Below are positions 1 to 12,403 of a stretch of 64,000 bases of DNA, in pieces. The stretch comes from Thiohalocapsa sp. (lineage in GTDB: Bacteria > Pseudomonadota > Gammaproteobacteria > Chromatiales > Chromatiaceae). The translations under genes were made by a program, and so were the position numbers. How positions within the stretch are numbered: the stretch's first letter is position 1; each line of letters opens with the position of its first letter. Location of the stretch: the NCBI GenBank assembly GCA_021736785.1, contig JAIPFF010000012.1:44866-108865 (forward strand), read 5' to 3'. Under the pieces are notes generated by a model that was given only the letters and a program-made list of their open reading frames with translations, ran no database searches and had not been told where the DNA came from.

Positions 1-123
1 TACATGGCCAGCGCGCAAAAGCCGCTGCTCGAGAAGATCGACGCCAAAGGCGACTACAACGACGAGATCCAACAGGGTCTGCACGCCGCGGTCAAAGACT
101 TCAAGGCCAACAACACTTGGTAA
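1..123 (+). CDS. atpA: ATP synthase F1 subunit alpha, C-terminal fragment
   Basis: The first 40 codons of the window, open at the left edge, end with TAA at 121-123. The peptide (ending KANNTW) looks like the extreme C terminus of F1 alpha, and it lies directly before gamma, beta and epsilon in the standard alpha-gamma-beta-epsilon order. Alpha alternates with beta in the F1 hexamer and carries the non-catalytic nucleotide sites. Only the tail helices are visible, so the assignment rests mainly on position and tail similarity. Confidence 0.9.
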   Translation, partial: YMASAQKPLLEKIDAKGDYNDEIQQGLHAAVKDFKANNTW

Positions 124-218
124 AGACTGCCTTGCGCCCGTGCCGCACGCGTCTGGACACGATACGGACGCCCGCGGGCGCGGGCGCTCGGCATCTGCAC
201 CGATCGAACCCAAGGTGT

Positions 219-237
219 TTTCGGCCCGCGGCCGAAA
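219..237. other. intercistronic hairpin between atpA and atpG
   Basis: A perfect 8-bp inverted repeat, TTTCGGCC / GGCCGAAA, is separated by 3 bases in the 143-base gap between atpA and atpG. No T-run follows, so it is unlikely to end transcription. A role in mRNA stability or in setting subunit ratios is inference. Confidence 0.4.
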
Positions 238-266
238 GCCCGACGCTTGAGCCCGGGAGCTAATTC

Positions 267-2581
<2,315 letters not shown>

Positions 2582-2611
2582 CGCCGCCGCGCCGGCCAAG
2601 AGGACAGCGTC

Positions 2612-3037
2612 ATGCCAATGACAGTACATGTCGACATCGTCAGTGCCGAAGGCGCGATCCATTCCGGTCTGGCGTCGATGGTCTATGCGCCGGGCGAAAT
2701 GGGCGAGCTCGGTATCGCCGCCCGGCACTCGCCGCTCATCACCCGGCTCAAGCCCGGTGACGTGCGCGTCGAGACCGAGAACGGTGAAATGCAGCACTTC
2801 TACGTCTCCGGCGGCATGCTCGAGGTGCAGCCCGACGTCGTGACCGTTTTGGCGGACACCGCGATCCGTGCCGAGAACATCGACGAGGCCAAGGCCCTCG
2901 AAGCCAAGCGCCGCGCCGAAGATGCGCTTGCGGGTCAGACCGCCGAGCTCGAATACGCGAAAGCTCAGGCCGAGCTGGCGGAGGCCATCGCCCAGCTTCG
3001 CGCGATCGAGAAGCTACGTAAGATGCGCTCCGCCTGA
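2612..3037 (+). CDS. atpC: ATP synthase F1 subunit epsilon
   Basis: This 141-residue protein is the usual length of bacterial epsilon, which links gamma to the c-ring and can inhibit ATP hydrolysis through its C-terminal helices. The N-terminal beta-sandwich contains [20 protein letters not shown] and [13 protein letters not shown]. The C-terminal 50 residues are an Ala/Glu-rich helical pair. It follows atpD by 30 bases with AAGAGGA upstream of the ATG, and it closes the operon. No clear intrinsic terminator with a T-run follows. Confidence 0.97.
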   Translation: MPMTVHVDIVSAEGAIHSGLASMVYAPGEMGELGIAARHSPLITRLKPGDVRVETENGEMQHFYVSGGMLEVQPDVVTVLADTAIRAENIDEAKALEAKRRAEDALAGQTAELEYAKAQAELAEAIAQLRAIEKLRKMRSA

Positions 3038-3190
3038 GCCCGGCGTCGCTGAGCCCGCGGGCCGACTCGCCTCGGCCGACCCAGCCCCCGCCAAGCGGGG
3101 GCTGTTACGTTGGGGCGCCATGCGCCCTACGCCCCAGTTGCGTTATCCTTGCTGCTGAAAGCGCTTTTTCACGCAGCGGGTCCTCTTGCC

Positions 3191-3679
3191 ATGTCCGATA
3201 CAGTCCGTCAGGGGAAGCTCGTTTCTCTGACCTACAGCATCCGGAGCGAGACCGGTGCGGTCCTTGAGCAGAGCGATCTGCCGGTCACCTATATCCACGG
3301 CGGGCGGAACGAGCTGATCGGGGGCATGGACCGGCGGCTCGAGGGTAAGTCCGCCGGCGCCGAGATCGAATTCGCGCTGTCGCCGGAATTGAGCGGCTTC
3401 GGCCCGCACGACCCTGATCTCACCTTCACCGACGCGATCGAAAACGTCCCGCCGCAGTTTCGGCACATCGGCGCCGAAGTCAGCATGCACAACGAGGCAG
3501 GTGATTCGAAGACGTTCTATGTCACCCGCATCGAGGACGGTGAACTGACCGTCGACGCCAATCACCCGCTGGCGGGCAAGCATCTGCTCGTCAACGTCCG
3601 CATCCTGGAGGTGCGCGAGCCGACGAGCGCCGAGTGCAAGCAAGACCTCGCCGGGTCGCCGGCCCCCACCCTGCATTGA
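3191..3679 (+). CDS. FKBP-type peptidyl-prolyl isomerase, SlyD/FkpB-like
   Basis: This 162-residue cytoplasmic isomerase is read from the ATG at 3191 (MSDTVRQGKLVSLTYSIRS). An in-frame ATG at 3110 would add 27 unrelated residues. It shows the SlyD-type layout: a split FKBP domain (TGAVLEQSD, then GGRNELIGGMDRRLEGKSAG) with an inserted flap domain around LSPELSGFGPHDPDL, and the FKBP strand returning at DANHPLAGKHLLVNV. The NHPLAGK segment is diagnostic of this family. Unlike Escherichia coli SlyD it has no His-rich metal tail. The gene lies between the atp operon and glmU. Its partner proteins are not evident from the sequence. Confidence 0.93.
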   Translation: MSDTVRQGKLVSLTYSIRSETGAVLEQSDLPVTYIHGGRNELIGGMDRRLEGKSAGAEIEFALSPELSGFGPHDPDLTFTDAIENVPPQFRHIGAEVSMHNEAGDSKTFYVTRIEDGELTVDANHPLAGKHLLVNVRILEVREPTSAECKQDLAGSPAPTLH

Positions 3680-3710
3680 ACCGCGCACTCGCCGGCAGGA
3701 GGCTTAGCCA

Positions 3711-5081
3711 ATGAAACTCGGAGTGATCATCCTCGCCGCGGGAAAGGGCACTCGCATGCGCTCGGCGTTGCCGAAGGTTCTGCATCGACTCGCAGGCCGC
3801 CCGTTGCTAAGGCACGTCCTCGACGCCGCGCATGCCCTCGGCGCCGCCAAGGTGGCCGTGGTATTCGGCCACGGCGGCGAGCAGGTTCCGAACGCGCTGG
3901 CCGATGCGGGCTGCGTCTGGATCGAGCAGGCGGAGCGGCTCGGAACCGGTCACGCGGTGCGCCAAGCCATGCCCGCGATGGCCGACATGGACCGCGTGCT
4001 GGTGCTATACGGCGACGTCCCGCTGATCGAGCCGGAAACGCTGAACCGCCTGGTCGCCGACACCGCGGACACCGACCTCGGCGTCCTGACCATGCTGCTG
4101 AACGATCCGACCGGTTATGGCCGCGTCGTGCGGGACAAGCGTGGACAGGTGCTGCGCATCGTCGAGCAAAAAGACGCCAGCGAAGCGGAGCTAGGCATCA
4201 ACGAGGTCAATACGGGCTTTATCGTCGCCGACCGGGCACGCCTCGGCGACTGGGTGTCGCGCATCGGCAACGATAATGTCCAGCACGAGTACTATTTGAC
4301 GGACGTAATCAAGCTCGCGACCGACGACGGCGTTCGGGTGGCAACGACGCAGCCCGAGACGATCCAAGAGGTCGCGGGCGTCAACGACAGACTGCAATTG
4401 GCGGAGCTGGAACGCTATCACCAGCGCCGTCTCGCCGATTCTTTGATGCGCGCCGGCGTAACGCTGATGGACCCCGCGCGCATCGACATCCGCGGCAGCC
4501 TGGAATGCGAGCGCGATGTTGTCCTCGATATCAATTTAGTGGTCGAGGGCCGTGTGCGCATCGGTGCCGGATCGCGCGTGGGCCCGAACTGCGTGCTGCA
4601 AGATTGCGAGCTCGGTGCCGGGGTGTGTGTCTCCGCAAACAGCATCATCGAAGGGGCCAGGGTCGGTGCCGGCGCCCGCGTCGGACCCTTCGCGCGGCTG
4701 CGGCCCGATGCGGACATCGCCGAGGACTGTCATATCGGCAACTTCGTGGAAATCAAGAAATCCCGGATAGCTGCGGGAAGCAAGGTCAATCATCTTAGCT
4801 ACATCGGGGACGCCGAAATCGGCACCGGCGTCAATGTCGGTGCCGGCACGATTACTTGTAACTACGATGGTGCCGATAAGCACCGCACGGTGATCGGCGA
4901 CAATGCCTTCATCGGCTCGAACAGCGCCCTGGTTGCACCGGTGACTGTCGGCGCCGGCGCGACCATCGGCGCGGGCTCGGTCGTCTCGCGCGAGGCGCCG
5001 CCGGAGAAGCTGACGCTGACGCGCTCCCCGCAGGTCACGGTCGAGCATTGGCAGCGACCCGTGAAAAGGACCAAGCAATAG
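3711..5081 (+). CDS. glmU: bifunctional GlcN-1-P acetyltransferase / GlcNAc-1-P uridyltransferase
   Basis: GlmU makes UDP-GlcNAc, the precursor of peptidoglycan and LPS, in two steps. At 456 residues it matches the Escherichia coli enzyme in length. The N-terminal uridyltransferase begins with [18 protein letters not shown], the nucleotide-binding loop. LYGDVPL is the metal-binding segment. From about residue 250 the left-handed beta-helix hexapeptide repeats build the acetyltransferase, including [12 protein letters not shown] and [14 protein letters not shown] at 3697-3702 sets the ATG. Ten bases separate it from glmS, which makes the substrate glucosamine-6-phosphate, so the two form a pathway operon. 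Confidence 0.98.
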   Translation: MKLGVIILAAGKGTRMRSALPKVLHRLAGRPLLRHVLDAAHALGAAKVAVVFGHGGEQVPNALADAGCVWIEQAERLGTGHAVRQAMPAMADMDRVLVLYGDVPLIEPETLNRLVADTADTDLGVLTMLLNDPTGYGRVVRDKRGQVLRIVEQKDASEAELGINEVNTGFIVADRARLGDWVSRIGNDNVQHEYYLTDVIKLATDDGVRVATTQPETIQEVAGVNDRLQLAELERYHQRRLADSLMRAGVTLMDPARIDIRGSLECERDVVLDINLVVEGRVRIGAGSRVGPNCVLQDCELGAGVCVSANSIIEGARVGAGARVGPFARLRPDADIAEDCHIGNFVEIKKSRIAAGSKVNHLSYIGDAEIGTGVNVGAGTITCNYDGADKHRTVIGDNAFIGSNSALVAPVTVGAGATIGAGSVVSREAPPEKLTLTRSPQVTVEHWQRPVKRTKQ

Positions 5082-5091
5082 GGGAATCATT

Positions 5092-6924
<1,833 letters not shown>

Positions 6925-7396
6925 CCGGGTTTCCGGCGGGTGCGCACCGGCGGCGGCGCGTCGCCGGCCCCGCGTGTTTCCGAGTTCCGTCATCCCTGGA
7001 GCACGCGGGTTCGGCCCCGGGGTAACACGGGGCCTGAGGTGCAGCTCCATGGTGGGACTCAAGCCTCTTCGGCGCCACCCGGTCAGGCGGTCCCCGGACA
7101 TCCTCGGCGCGGCACGCACCGCCGCGGACGCTCGCGCACGTCTCCCCGGGGTGCGGGCGTGTGCCGTAAGGCGTGCTTCTCAGCCGCTGATGGGGCCGCG
7201 TTCAAGTCCATCGGCCTCGTTCTCCATGGGTTTCACCGGCGGGCAAAGCCACTGGTCCATTCCGTCCCGTTCGGCGCGGATTCGGGCGCGATCGCAGATC
7301 GCCGCGCGCCAAGCTTAGAGACGATACCTGGCGCGTGGTGCCGGATCAGGCGCTCATCCCCGCCCCTCGGTGCCCGTCCGGGATTTCGTTGCGCGC
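6925..7396. other. long intergenic stretch after glmS
   Basis: No gene is supported here. Open frames across it have arginine-rich, non-protein-like translations and no ribosome site. A 7-bp stem, GGCCCCG / CGGGGCC at 7013-7019 and 7028-7034, could act in glmS termination, but no T-run follows. I see no tRNA or other recognisable RNA. The regulatory cluster for the next gene begins at 7397. Confidence 0.5.
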
Positions 7397-7427
7397 CGTC
7401 AATCCGCGTTGACGTCGTCAATGTCAA
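7397..7427. promoter_or_regulatory. cluster of CGTCAA/TTGACG half-sites upstream of idi
   Basis: Four half-sites lie in 31 bases: CGTCAA 7397-7402, TTGACG 7409-7414, CGTCAA 7416-7421 and TGTCAA 7422-7427. The second and third form an inverted repeat around one base, and the first and second form another with a 6-base spacer. The sites lie 137 bases before the idi start. TTGACG could also serve as a -35 element. The arrangement suggests a binding site for a dimeric repressor or activator of the isoprenoid gene; no specific regulator can be named. Confidence 0.4.
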
Positions 7428-7563
7428 TCTTACTTGTCGCGCGCTAGTCTTTGTGTGAGCATTTTGCGAAGCCGCCGGAACTCTTCGGCAACCGTTGACG
7501 CCCAAGTGCCCACGTCCGATTCGAGGGCTGCCCGCCGGGGCCGACTGCAAGGAGACTTCCCCT

Positions 7564-8157
7564 TTGATCAAGCATAAGACCGTTTCCTTCGACAACGAGC
7601 CATTGATCCTCGTGGACGGCGACGACAACGTCACCGGCTACGAGACCAAGGTCAATGCCCACCTCGGACAGGGTCTGCTGCACCGTGCCTTCTCCATTTT
7701 CCTGATTACCGACGACGACCGCGTGCTGCTGCAGCAGCGAAGCGGCACCAAGCCGCTGTGGCCGCTGTACTGGTCGAACAGCTGCTGCAGTCATCCGCGC
7801 AAGGGCGAGAGTTACGAAGACGCCGTGCACCGCAGGCTGCGCGAAGAGCTGGCAGTCGATGCGGAGCTGGCTTACCTGTACAAGTTCCGCTATCAAGCCC
7901 GGTTCGGCGATATCGGCTCCGAGCACGAGCTCTGCTCGGTCTACGTCGGCAAAGTGCCGGCGCCCATGCGCGTGGACGTCAATCCCAGCGAGATCGCCGC
8001 CTGGGATTGGAAGCCCTGCGAAGAGGTCGATCGGCTGATCGTCGAGCAGCCCGAGCAAGTGACGCCCTGGTTTACGATGGAGTGGCGCAAACTGCGCGGC
8101 GATTTCCGGGACGAAATTTCGACGCTGCGCTCGCGCAGGATGATCTCGGCAGCCTGA
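7564..8157 (+). CDS. idi: isopentenyl-diphosphate delta-isomerase, type 1
   Basis: Idi interconverts isopentenyl and dimethylallyl diphosphate, the starter units for carotenoids, the bacteriochlorophyll tail and the ubiquinone side chain. The likely start is TTG at 7564 (197 residues), because AAGGAG at 7549-7554 is correctly spaced, while the upstream in-frame ATG adds non-conserved residues. The Nudix-like fold shows the catalytic Cys in SNSCCSHP (Cys75), the glutamates of SEHELCSVY (Glu120, Glu122) and the late Trp in AAWDWKP. It ends 3 bases before ubiT, so isoprenoid supply and quinone synthesis are probably co-expressed. Confidence 0.95.
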   Translation: MIKHKTVSFDNEPLILVDGDDNVTGYETKVNAHLGQGLLHRAFSIFLITDDDRVLLQQRSGTKPLWPLYWSNSCCSHPRKGESYEDAVHRRLREELAVDAELAYLYKFRYQARFGDIGSEHELCSVYVGKVPAPMRVDVNPSEIAAWDWKPCEEVDRLIVEQPEQVTPWFTMEWRKLRGDFRDEISTLRSRRMISAA

Positions 8158-8160
8158 TCC

Positions 8161-8661
8161 ATGTCAGTCGCTTCCGATCCTCTCTCGCGCTCGCCCAAGC
8201 TGCCGCGGCTGCTGACGCTGCCCTTGGGCGTCCTGCCGCCGAAGCTCAACAGTACGGTCCTGGCGCAAATTCTGAACCGGGTCTTCAAGCCCGAGCTGGA
8301 ATCCGGCGAACTCGATTTTCTGGACGAAAAGGTCATGAAAATCGGCGTCGACGACGCCAAACTGACCTTCATGCTGACGCTGCGCGGCGGCCGGCTGGAG
8401 GCGGTGCCGAAAGACCGTCCGTCCGATCTCGGCATCGAAGGCACGGTCTATGACTTCCTGCTGCTTGCCACGCGCCGCGAGGATCCGGACACGCTTTTCT
8501 TCAACCGGCGTCTTCGCCTCGGCGGCAGCACCGAGCTCGGGCTCTACGTGAAGAACTTCCTGGACAGCGTCGAGATGGAAGACCGGCTCGGTCCGCTGCT
8601 CGGCGTGATGAACCGCTTCACCGACCTGCTCGGGCGCTTCGGCGGCTCCCGCCGGGGCTGA
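8161..8661 (+). CDS. ubiT: SCP2-domain ubiquinone accessory factor UbiT
   Basis: This 166-residue protein has a sterol-carrier-protein-2-like lipid-binding domain (ELESGELDFLDEKVMKIGVDD onward, then the RLGGSTELGLYVKNFLDS stretch). It resembles Escherichia coli YhbT/UbiT, which with UbiU and UbiV forms the oxygen-independent hydroxylation route to ubiquinone. Its stop lies 50 bases from the convergent ubiV stop, so the three factors are neighbours on opposite strands. That context is much of the reason for choosing UbiT over a generic SCP2 protein. It fits an organism that makes ubiquinone under anoxic photosynthesis. Confidence 0.9.
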   Translation: MSVASDPLSRSPKLPRLLTLPLGVLPPKLNSTVLAQILNRVFKPELESGELDFLDEKVMKIGVDDAKLTFMLTLRGGRLEAVPKDRPSDLGIEGTVYDFLLLATRREDPDTLFFNRRLRLGGSTELGLYVKNFLDSVEMEDRLGPLLGVMNRFTDLLGRFGGSRRG

Positions 8662-8711
8662 GAGCCCCGACGGCGTTATCGCCGCCGCACCGCCGCTGCC
8701 GATCGGCTTGT

Positions 8712-9635
8712 CTAAACGCCGGCTTCGCGCTGTGCGTCCATACCCGCGGCTCCGTGCCAATAGCCGTCGCACGGGCCGGTGGGCATCAGCAGCGCCAGCC
8801 TTTTGCTCGCATCCTCCGGCGCCATTTCGCCGGCGATCGCGCGGTGGAACAGCTCGACCACTTGGCCCATGCCGTTCGACTGCGGGCTGATGCGCACGAT
8901 GTCTACGCCCAACTCGCGCATCCGGGGTAATTCGGACAGCAGGTCGAGCGTGCTCGCGGACTGCGTCTGGATGCCGTTCAGCGCCAGGAATCGATTGTCG
9001 TCCTGGGTCGAGAGCACCAGGCCGTCGGGGTAATCGATGCAGGCGTAGCGGCAATCGTCCTTCGGGAGATTACGGGCGCGTGCCGTGAAGCAGCGTGCCG
9101 AATAGGCCAGCGGCAGGCGCCCGTAGGCGAGCACCTCCGTCTCGACGCCGGCGGGGCGTGCCTGCTGCATCTGCGCCAAAGTCTCGTGCGTCAGTTCCAC
9201 CGGCAGCACCCATCGCTTGCAGCCCTGGTTGGCGAGCAGCGCGAGCGTGCGGTCGTTGTACACGTTGACGCTGTGGCCGACCACGAAGGGGCGCCCCTGC
9301 AGCAAGCCAACGGCACCCATGTCGTTGGCCTCGACCAGGTAGCGGCCGTTGTCGCAGATCGCGCGCAGGCGCAGCAATTCCGACTCTGCCTCGAGCAGGC
9401 TCAACGTCGACAACACCACTTCCTTGCCGGCTGCCTCCAGCCGCTCGGCAATGGCGAGCCAATCCTCGTAGCGCAACTGGTTGCGCTTCGAGCAGATCGT
9501 CTCGCCCAGATAGACGATGTCCACCGGCGCGTCGGCCATCTCCGCATAGAAGCGCTCGACGTCCTCTTTCGGCCAGTAGTAGCTGATCGGCCCCAGCGAA
9601 AGGCGCGGGGTGCGGGCTGCGTTCGTGTCGCTCAT
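8712..9635 (-). CDS. ubiV: oxygen-independent ubiquinone hydroxylation protein UbiV
   Basis: UbiV is a peptidase-U32-like iron-sulfur protein that works with UbiU in anaerobic ubiquinone hydroxylation. From the ATG at 9635 it has 307 residues. The longer frame to 9761 adds an arginine-rich stretch that overlaps ubiU and is rejected. The four cluster cysteines are Cys48 (ETICSKRNQ), Cys182, Cys195 and Cys199 (RCF...DDCRYAC), matching the spacing known for the Escherichia coli protein. The start lies 13 bases after the ubiU stop, so the two are one operon. Confidence 0.95.
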   Translation of the reverse strand: MSDTNAARTPRLSLGPISYYWPKEDVERFYAEMADAPVDIVYLGETICSKRNQLRYEDWLAIAERLEAAGKEVVLSTLSLLEAESELLRLRAICDNGRYLVEANDMGAVGLLQGRPFVVGHSVNVYNDRTLALLANQGCKRWVLPVELTHETLAQMQQARPAGVETEVLAYGRLPLAYSARCFTARARNLPKDDCRYACIDYPDGLVLSTQDDNRFLALNGIQTQSASTLDLLSELPRMRELGVDIVRISPQSNGMGQVVELFHRAIAGEMAPEDASKRLALLMPTGPCDGYWHGAAGMDAQREAGV

Positions 9636-9648
9636 CGCATGTCTCCCG

Positions 9649-10644
9649 TCACTGCCACGGCCGGTGATAGGCGCCGAGCGTCGTCTGCGCCCCCTCCGAC
9701 ACCTTGCCAAGCGCCGCCGTCCATTCCGGGCGCGGCTTGAAGTTGGCCGGATCACGGGCAAAGGCGTCGAGCGCCTGGCGCCAGACCTTCGTCACCTGAC
9801 CGACGTAGACCGGACTGCGCTGGCGGCCCTCGATCTTGATCGCCTTGACGCCGGCCGCCGCCAAATCCGGCACCAGCTCCATCGCGTTCAGGCTGGTGGG
9901 CTCCTCGATCGCGTGATACGTGTTTTCGCCGACCTGGAAGGTACCCTTGCAGAGCGTGGGATAGCCGACGTTTTCGCCCTTCGGATGGCGTTGAATCAGC
10001 ACGCCGCCGAGGCGGGTATCGAGACCGGTGTCGGTCTCGATCCACTCGACGTGGCTCGCCGGCGAGCAGGCACCGTAGGTATTCGGCGAGCGACCCGTCG
10101 CATAGGACGACAGGATGCAGCGGCCCTCGACCATGACGCACAGACTGCCGAACGCGAACACCTCGATCTCCACCGGGCTTTGCTCGATGACATGGCGGAT
10201 CTGGCTCATGGAAAGCACTCGCGGCAGCACGGCGCGGCGGATGCCGAAATGCTGTTGGTAGTAGCGCAAAGCCTCGTAGTTGGTGGCCGAGCCCTGCACG
10301 GACAGGTGCAGATTGAGCTGCGGATGCGTCCGGCTCGCGTAGTCCAGCACGCCGAGGTCGGCGGCGATCAGCGCGTCCACGCCCAAGTCGGCGGCGCGGT
10401 CGACGGCCTGCTCCCAGCGCGTGAAACCGTCCGGACGCGGATAGGTGTTCAGCGCAATGAACACGCGCACACCATTGCGCCGGGCATAGCGCACGCCCTC
10501 GGTGAGCTTCTCGGGCGTGAAATTGAGCCCGGCGAAGTGGCGTGCGTTGGTATCGTCGCGAAAGCCGGTATAGACGGCGCTCGCGCCATTGTCGACAGCC
10601 GCCTTCAGAGAAGGCAGGTTGCCGGCGGGACAGACCAGTTCCAT
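9649..10644 (-). CDS. ubiU: oxygen-independent ubiquinone hydroxylation protein UbiU
   Basis: UbiU is the partner of UbiV, a U32-family protein carrying a 4Fe-4S cluster. The start is ATG at 10644 ([20 protein letters not shown]). AGGTGA is well placed upstream, whereas an in-frame GTG three codons earlier lies inside that ribosome site. With this start the cysteines fall at 169, 176, 193 and 232, the positions I recall for the Escherichia coli protein. [22 protein letters not shown] and YPTLCKGTF surround them, and the C terminus is [10 protein letters not shown]. The protein has 331 residues. Confidence 0.96.
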   Translation of the reverse strand: MELVCPAGNLPSLKAAVDNGASAVYTGFRDDTNARHFAGLNFTPEKLTEGVRYARRNGVRVFIALNTYPRPDGFTRWEQAVDRAADLGVDALIAADLGVLDYASRTHPQLNLHLSVQGSATNYEALRYYQQHFGIRRAVLPRVLSMSQIRHVIEQSPVEIEVFAFGSLCVMVEGRCILSSYATGRSPNTYGACSPASHVEWIETDTGLDTRLGGVLIQRHPKGENVGYPTLCKGTFQVGENTYHAIEEPTSLNAMELVPDLAAAGVKAIKIEGRQRSPVYVGQVTKVWRQALDAFARDPANFKPRPEWTAALGKVSEGAQTTLGAYHRPWQ

Positions 10645-10762
10645 CGATTTCACCTGTGATGTTGTTGTTCGGGAGCCGGCGGCGGACGGTGCCTTCCGCC
10701 GCCGGCTCGAAGGCGGCTGTGCGGAGGTCGTAGCGCCGCGGCGCAGTGCCGAGAGTGCCCGT

Positions 10763-11722
10763 TCAGGCCGCGTCTCCGGCAGCCCGACGCAGCGGCGCCT
10801 CGGCCGCGGCCACTTGGCTGCCTTGGCGCGTGCCGCGGCGGCGCAGCTCGTTTTCGATGCCGTTGAGCACGGCCCATTTCTTTGCGCACCACTCCGGCGC
10901 CAGCAAGATCTCGCGCCCGGCGGTGCCGGTGACGCGGTGGTAAACGATTTCGGGCGGGGTGCGCTCGATCAGGTCGGCGGCCGTCGCGATATAGGCCTCC
11001 ATGGTCATCGGCCGGTACTCGCCGCGCCGCCACTGATGGGCCAACAACGTCTGCCGCACCACGTGCAGCGGATGCAGCTTCAGTCCGTCGGTACCGAGGT
11101 CCAGTACCCGCTCGAGGCTTGCCTGCGCTGCGTCGCCATCCTCGCCGGGCAGGCCGACGATCAGGTGCGTGCACACGGGCAGGCGCCGCATTCTGGCGGC
11201 GCGCACCGCGCGCCGGTAATCGGCGAAGTCGTGGCCGCGATTGACCCGTACCAAGGTCCGGTCGAAGGCCGATTGCAGCCCGAGCTCGAGCCAAACCTCG
11301 TTGCCCTCGGCGCGCAGCTCCGCCAACAAGTCCAGCACCGCCTCGGGCACGCAGTCCGGGCGTGTGCCCACCGAAAGGCCGATCACATCCGGCTCGGCCA
11401 GCGCCTGCCGGTAGAGCGCTCCGAGCCGCGCGACGTCGTCGTAGGTGTTGGTGTAGGCCTGGAAGTAGGCCAAGAAGCGTGCCGCCCCGGTACGTTTGCT
11501 CAGCACGCGCCGGCCCGCGGCGATCTGCTCCGCCACAGACGGTGCACGCTGCGCGTTGGGGCTGAAGGAGACGTTGTTGCAGAAACTGCAGCCGCCGCGG
11601 CCCTTGCTGCCGTCGCGATTGGGGCAGGTAAAGCCGGCGTGGATCGCGAGCTTATGTACCCGCTCGCCGTAGCGGCGCAGCAAGTCGACGCCGAATGTAT
11701 TGACTCGGTCGGATAGCGCCAT
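10763..11722 (-). CDS. yhcC: YhcC-family radical SAM protein
   Basis: This 319-residue protein belongs to the YhcC/TIGR01212 group of radical SAM enzymes. The N terminus (RYGERVHKLAIHAGFTCPNR) is characteristic, and the cluster cysteines are Cys33, Cys45 and Cys48 with GRGGCSFCNN following. The HLIVGLPGED segment is the SAM-barrel glycine motif. The substrate is unknown; a role in tRNA or quinone-related chemistry has not been established by anything here. It lies 119 bases upstream of ubiU on the same strand, so co-expression with the anaerobic ubiquinone genes is possible. The other side is a divergent intergenic region. Confidence 0.92.
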   Translation of the reverse strand: MALSDRVNTFGVDLLRRYGERVHKLAIHAGFTCPNRDGSKGRGGCSFCNNVSFSPNAQRAPSVAEQIAAGRRVLSKRTGAARFLAYFQAYTNTYDDVARLGALYRQALAEPDVIGLSVGTRPDCVPEAVLDLLAELRAEGNEVWLELGLQSAFDRTLVRVNRGHDFADYRRAVRAARMRRLPVCTHLIVGLPGEDGDAAQASLERVLDLGTDGLKLHPLHVVRQTLLAHQWRRGEYRPMTMEAYIATAADLIERTPPEIVYHRVTGTAGREILLAPEWCAKKWAVLNGIENELRRRGTRQGSQVAAAEAPLRRAAGDAA

Positions 11723-11971
11723 GCGTCAGCGAAGCGGCCCCGGTTGCAATTGTATGAGAGAAAACAACAAACTTCGCAGGGTCTGGCCGGTTGCACAATG
11801 ATGGGCGTCAACGGCGCCGATGTCGGCGCGGACTCGGCAGAGGCGGTGCCCGATGCCGGCACAGCGCCCGCTGCCATGCCCCTCGCGCTTGCGCTGCGGC
11901 AATCCGTGACCTTGATGGTTTCGGTATCCTTCCCCGGGCGCCATGTCAGACCCTCCGGAGCGCGTAGAGCC

Positions 11972-12400
11972 ATGCATGTCAGTCTCGACACCCTCTCGCT
12001 TGCCACCACCGAGCCCATCCAAGTGCTCGACATCACCGACCGCGTGCGCGCCTGCTGCGCCGCCAGCGGTTTGCGCGACGGGCTGGTGACGGTGATCTCG
12101 CGCCACACCACCGCGCGCGTCAACTTGAACGAGCGTGAAGCCCAGCTGCAGCGCGACATGGTCACGTTCCTGAAGCGGTTGGTACCGCGCGATGGCGACT
12201 ATCTGCATAACCTCGCGCCGGTGGATGATCGCGACAACGCACATTCGCACCTGCTCGGCCTGTTCATCAACGCCTCCGAGACGATTCCGGTGGTCGACGG
12301 CGAGCTCCTGCTCGGCGGCTGGCAGTCCCTATTCTTCATCGAGCTCGACGGACCGCGCGCCGAGCGCTCCGTCACGCTGCGCTTCGTCGGGGAGGCTTGA
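11972..12400 (+). CDS. yjbQ: YjbQ-like protein (UPF0047)
   Basis: From the ATG at 11972 this is a 142-residue protein, the usual size of the UPF0047/YjbQ family; the open frame continues 76 codons upstream without family similarity. DITDRVRACCAASGLRDGLV, SRHTTARVNLNE and the HNLAPVDDRDNAHSHLLGL stretch carry the conserved histidines and acidic residues of the family active site. Members can show weak thiamin-phosphate-synthase activity, but the true role is unknown. Only 3 bases separate it from the RuBisCO-like gene, whose ribosome site (GGGGAGG) lies inside this reading frame, so the two are probably translationally coupled. Confidence 0.9.
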   Translation: MHVSLDTLSLATTEPIQVLDITDRVRACCAASGLRDGLVTVISRHTTARVNLNEREAQLQRDMVTFLKRLVPRDGDYLHNLAPVDDRDNAHSHLLGLFINASETIPVVDGELLLGGWQSLFFIELDGPRAERSVTLRFVGEA

Positions 12401-12403
12401 GTC

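Noticed and set aside
219..237. Intrinsic terminator inside the atp operon
   Set aside because: The stem lacks a T-run and lies within a continuous operon.
6940..7458. 172-codon gene between glmS and idi
   Set aside because: No start with a ribosome site, arginine/proline-rich translation and no motifs.
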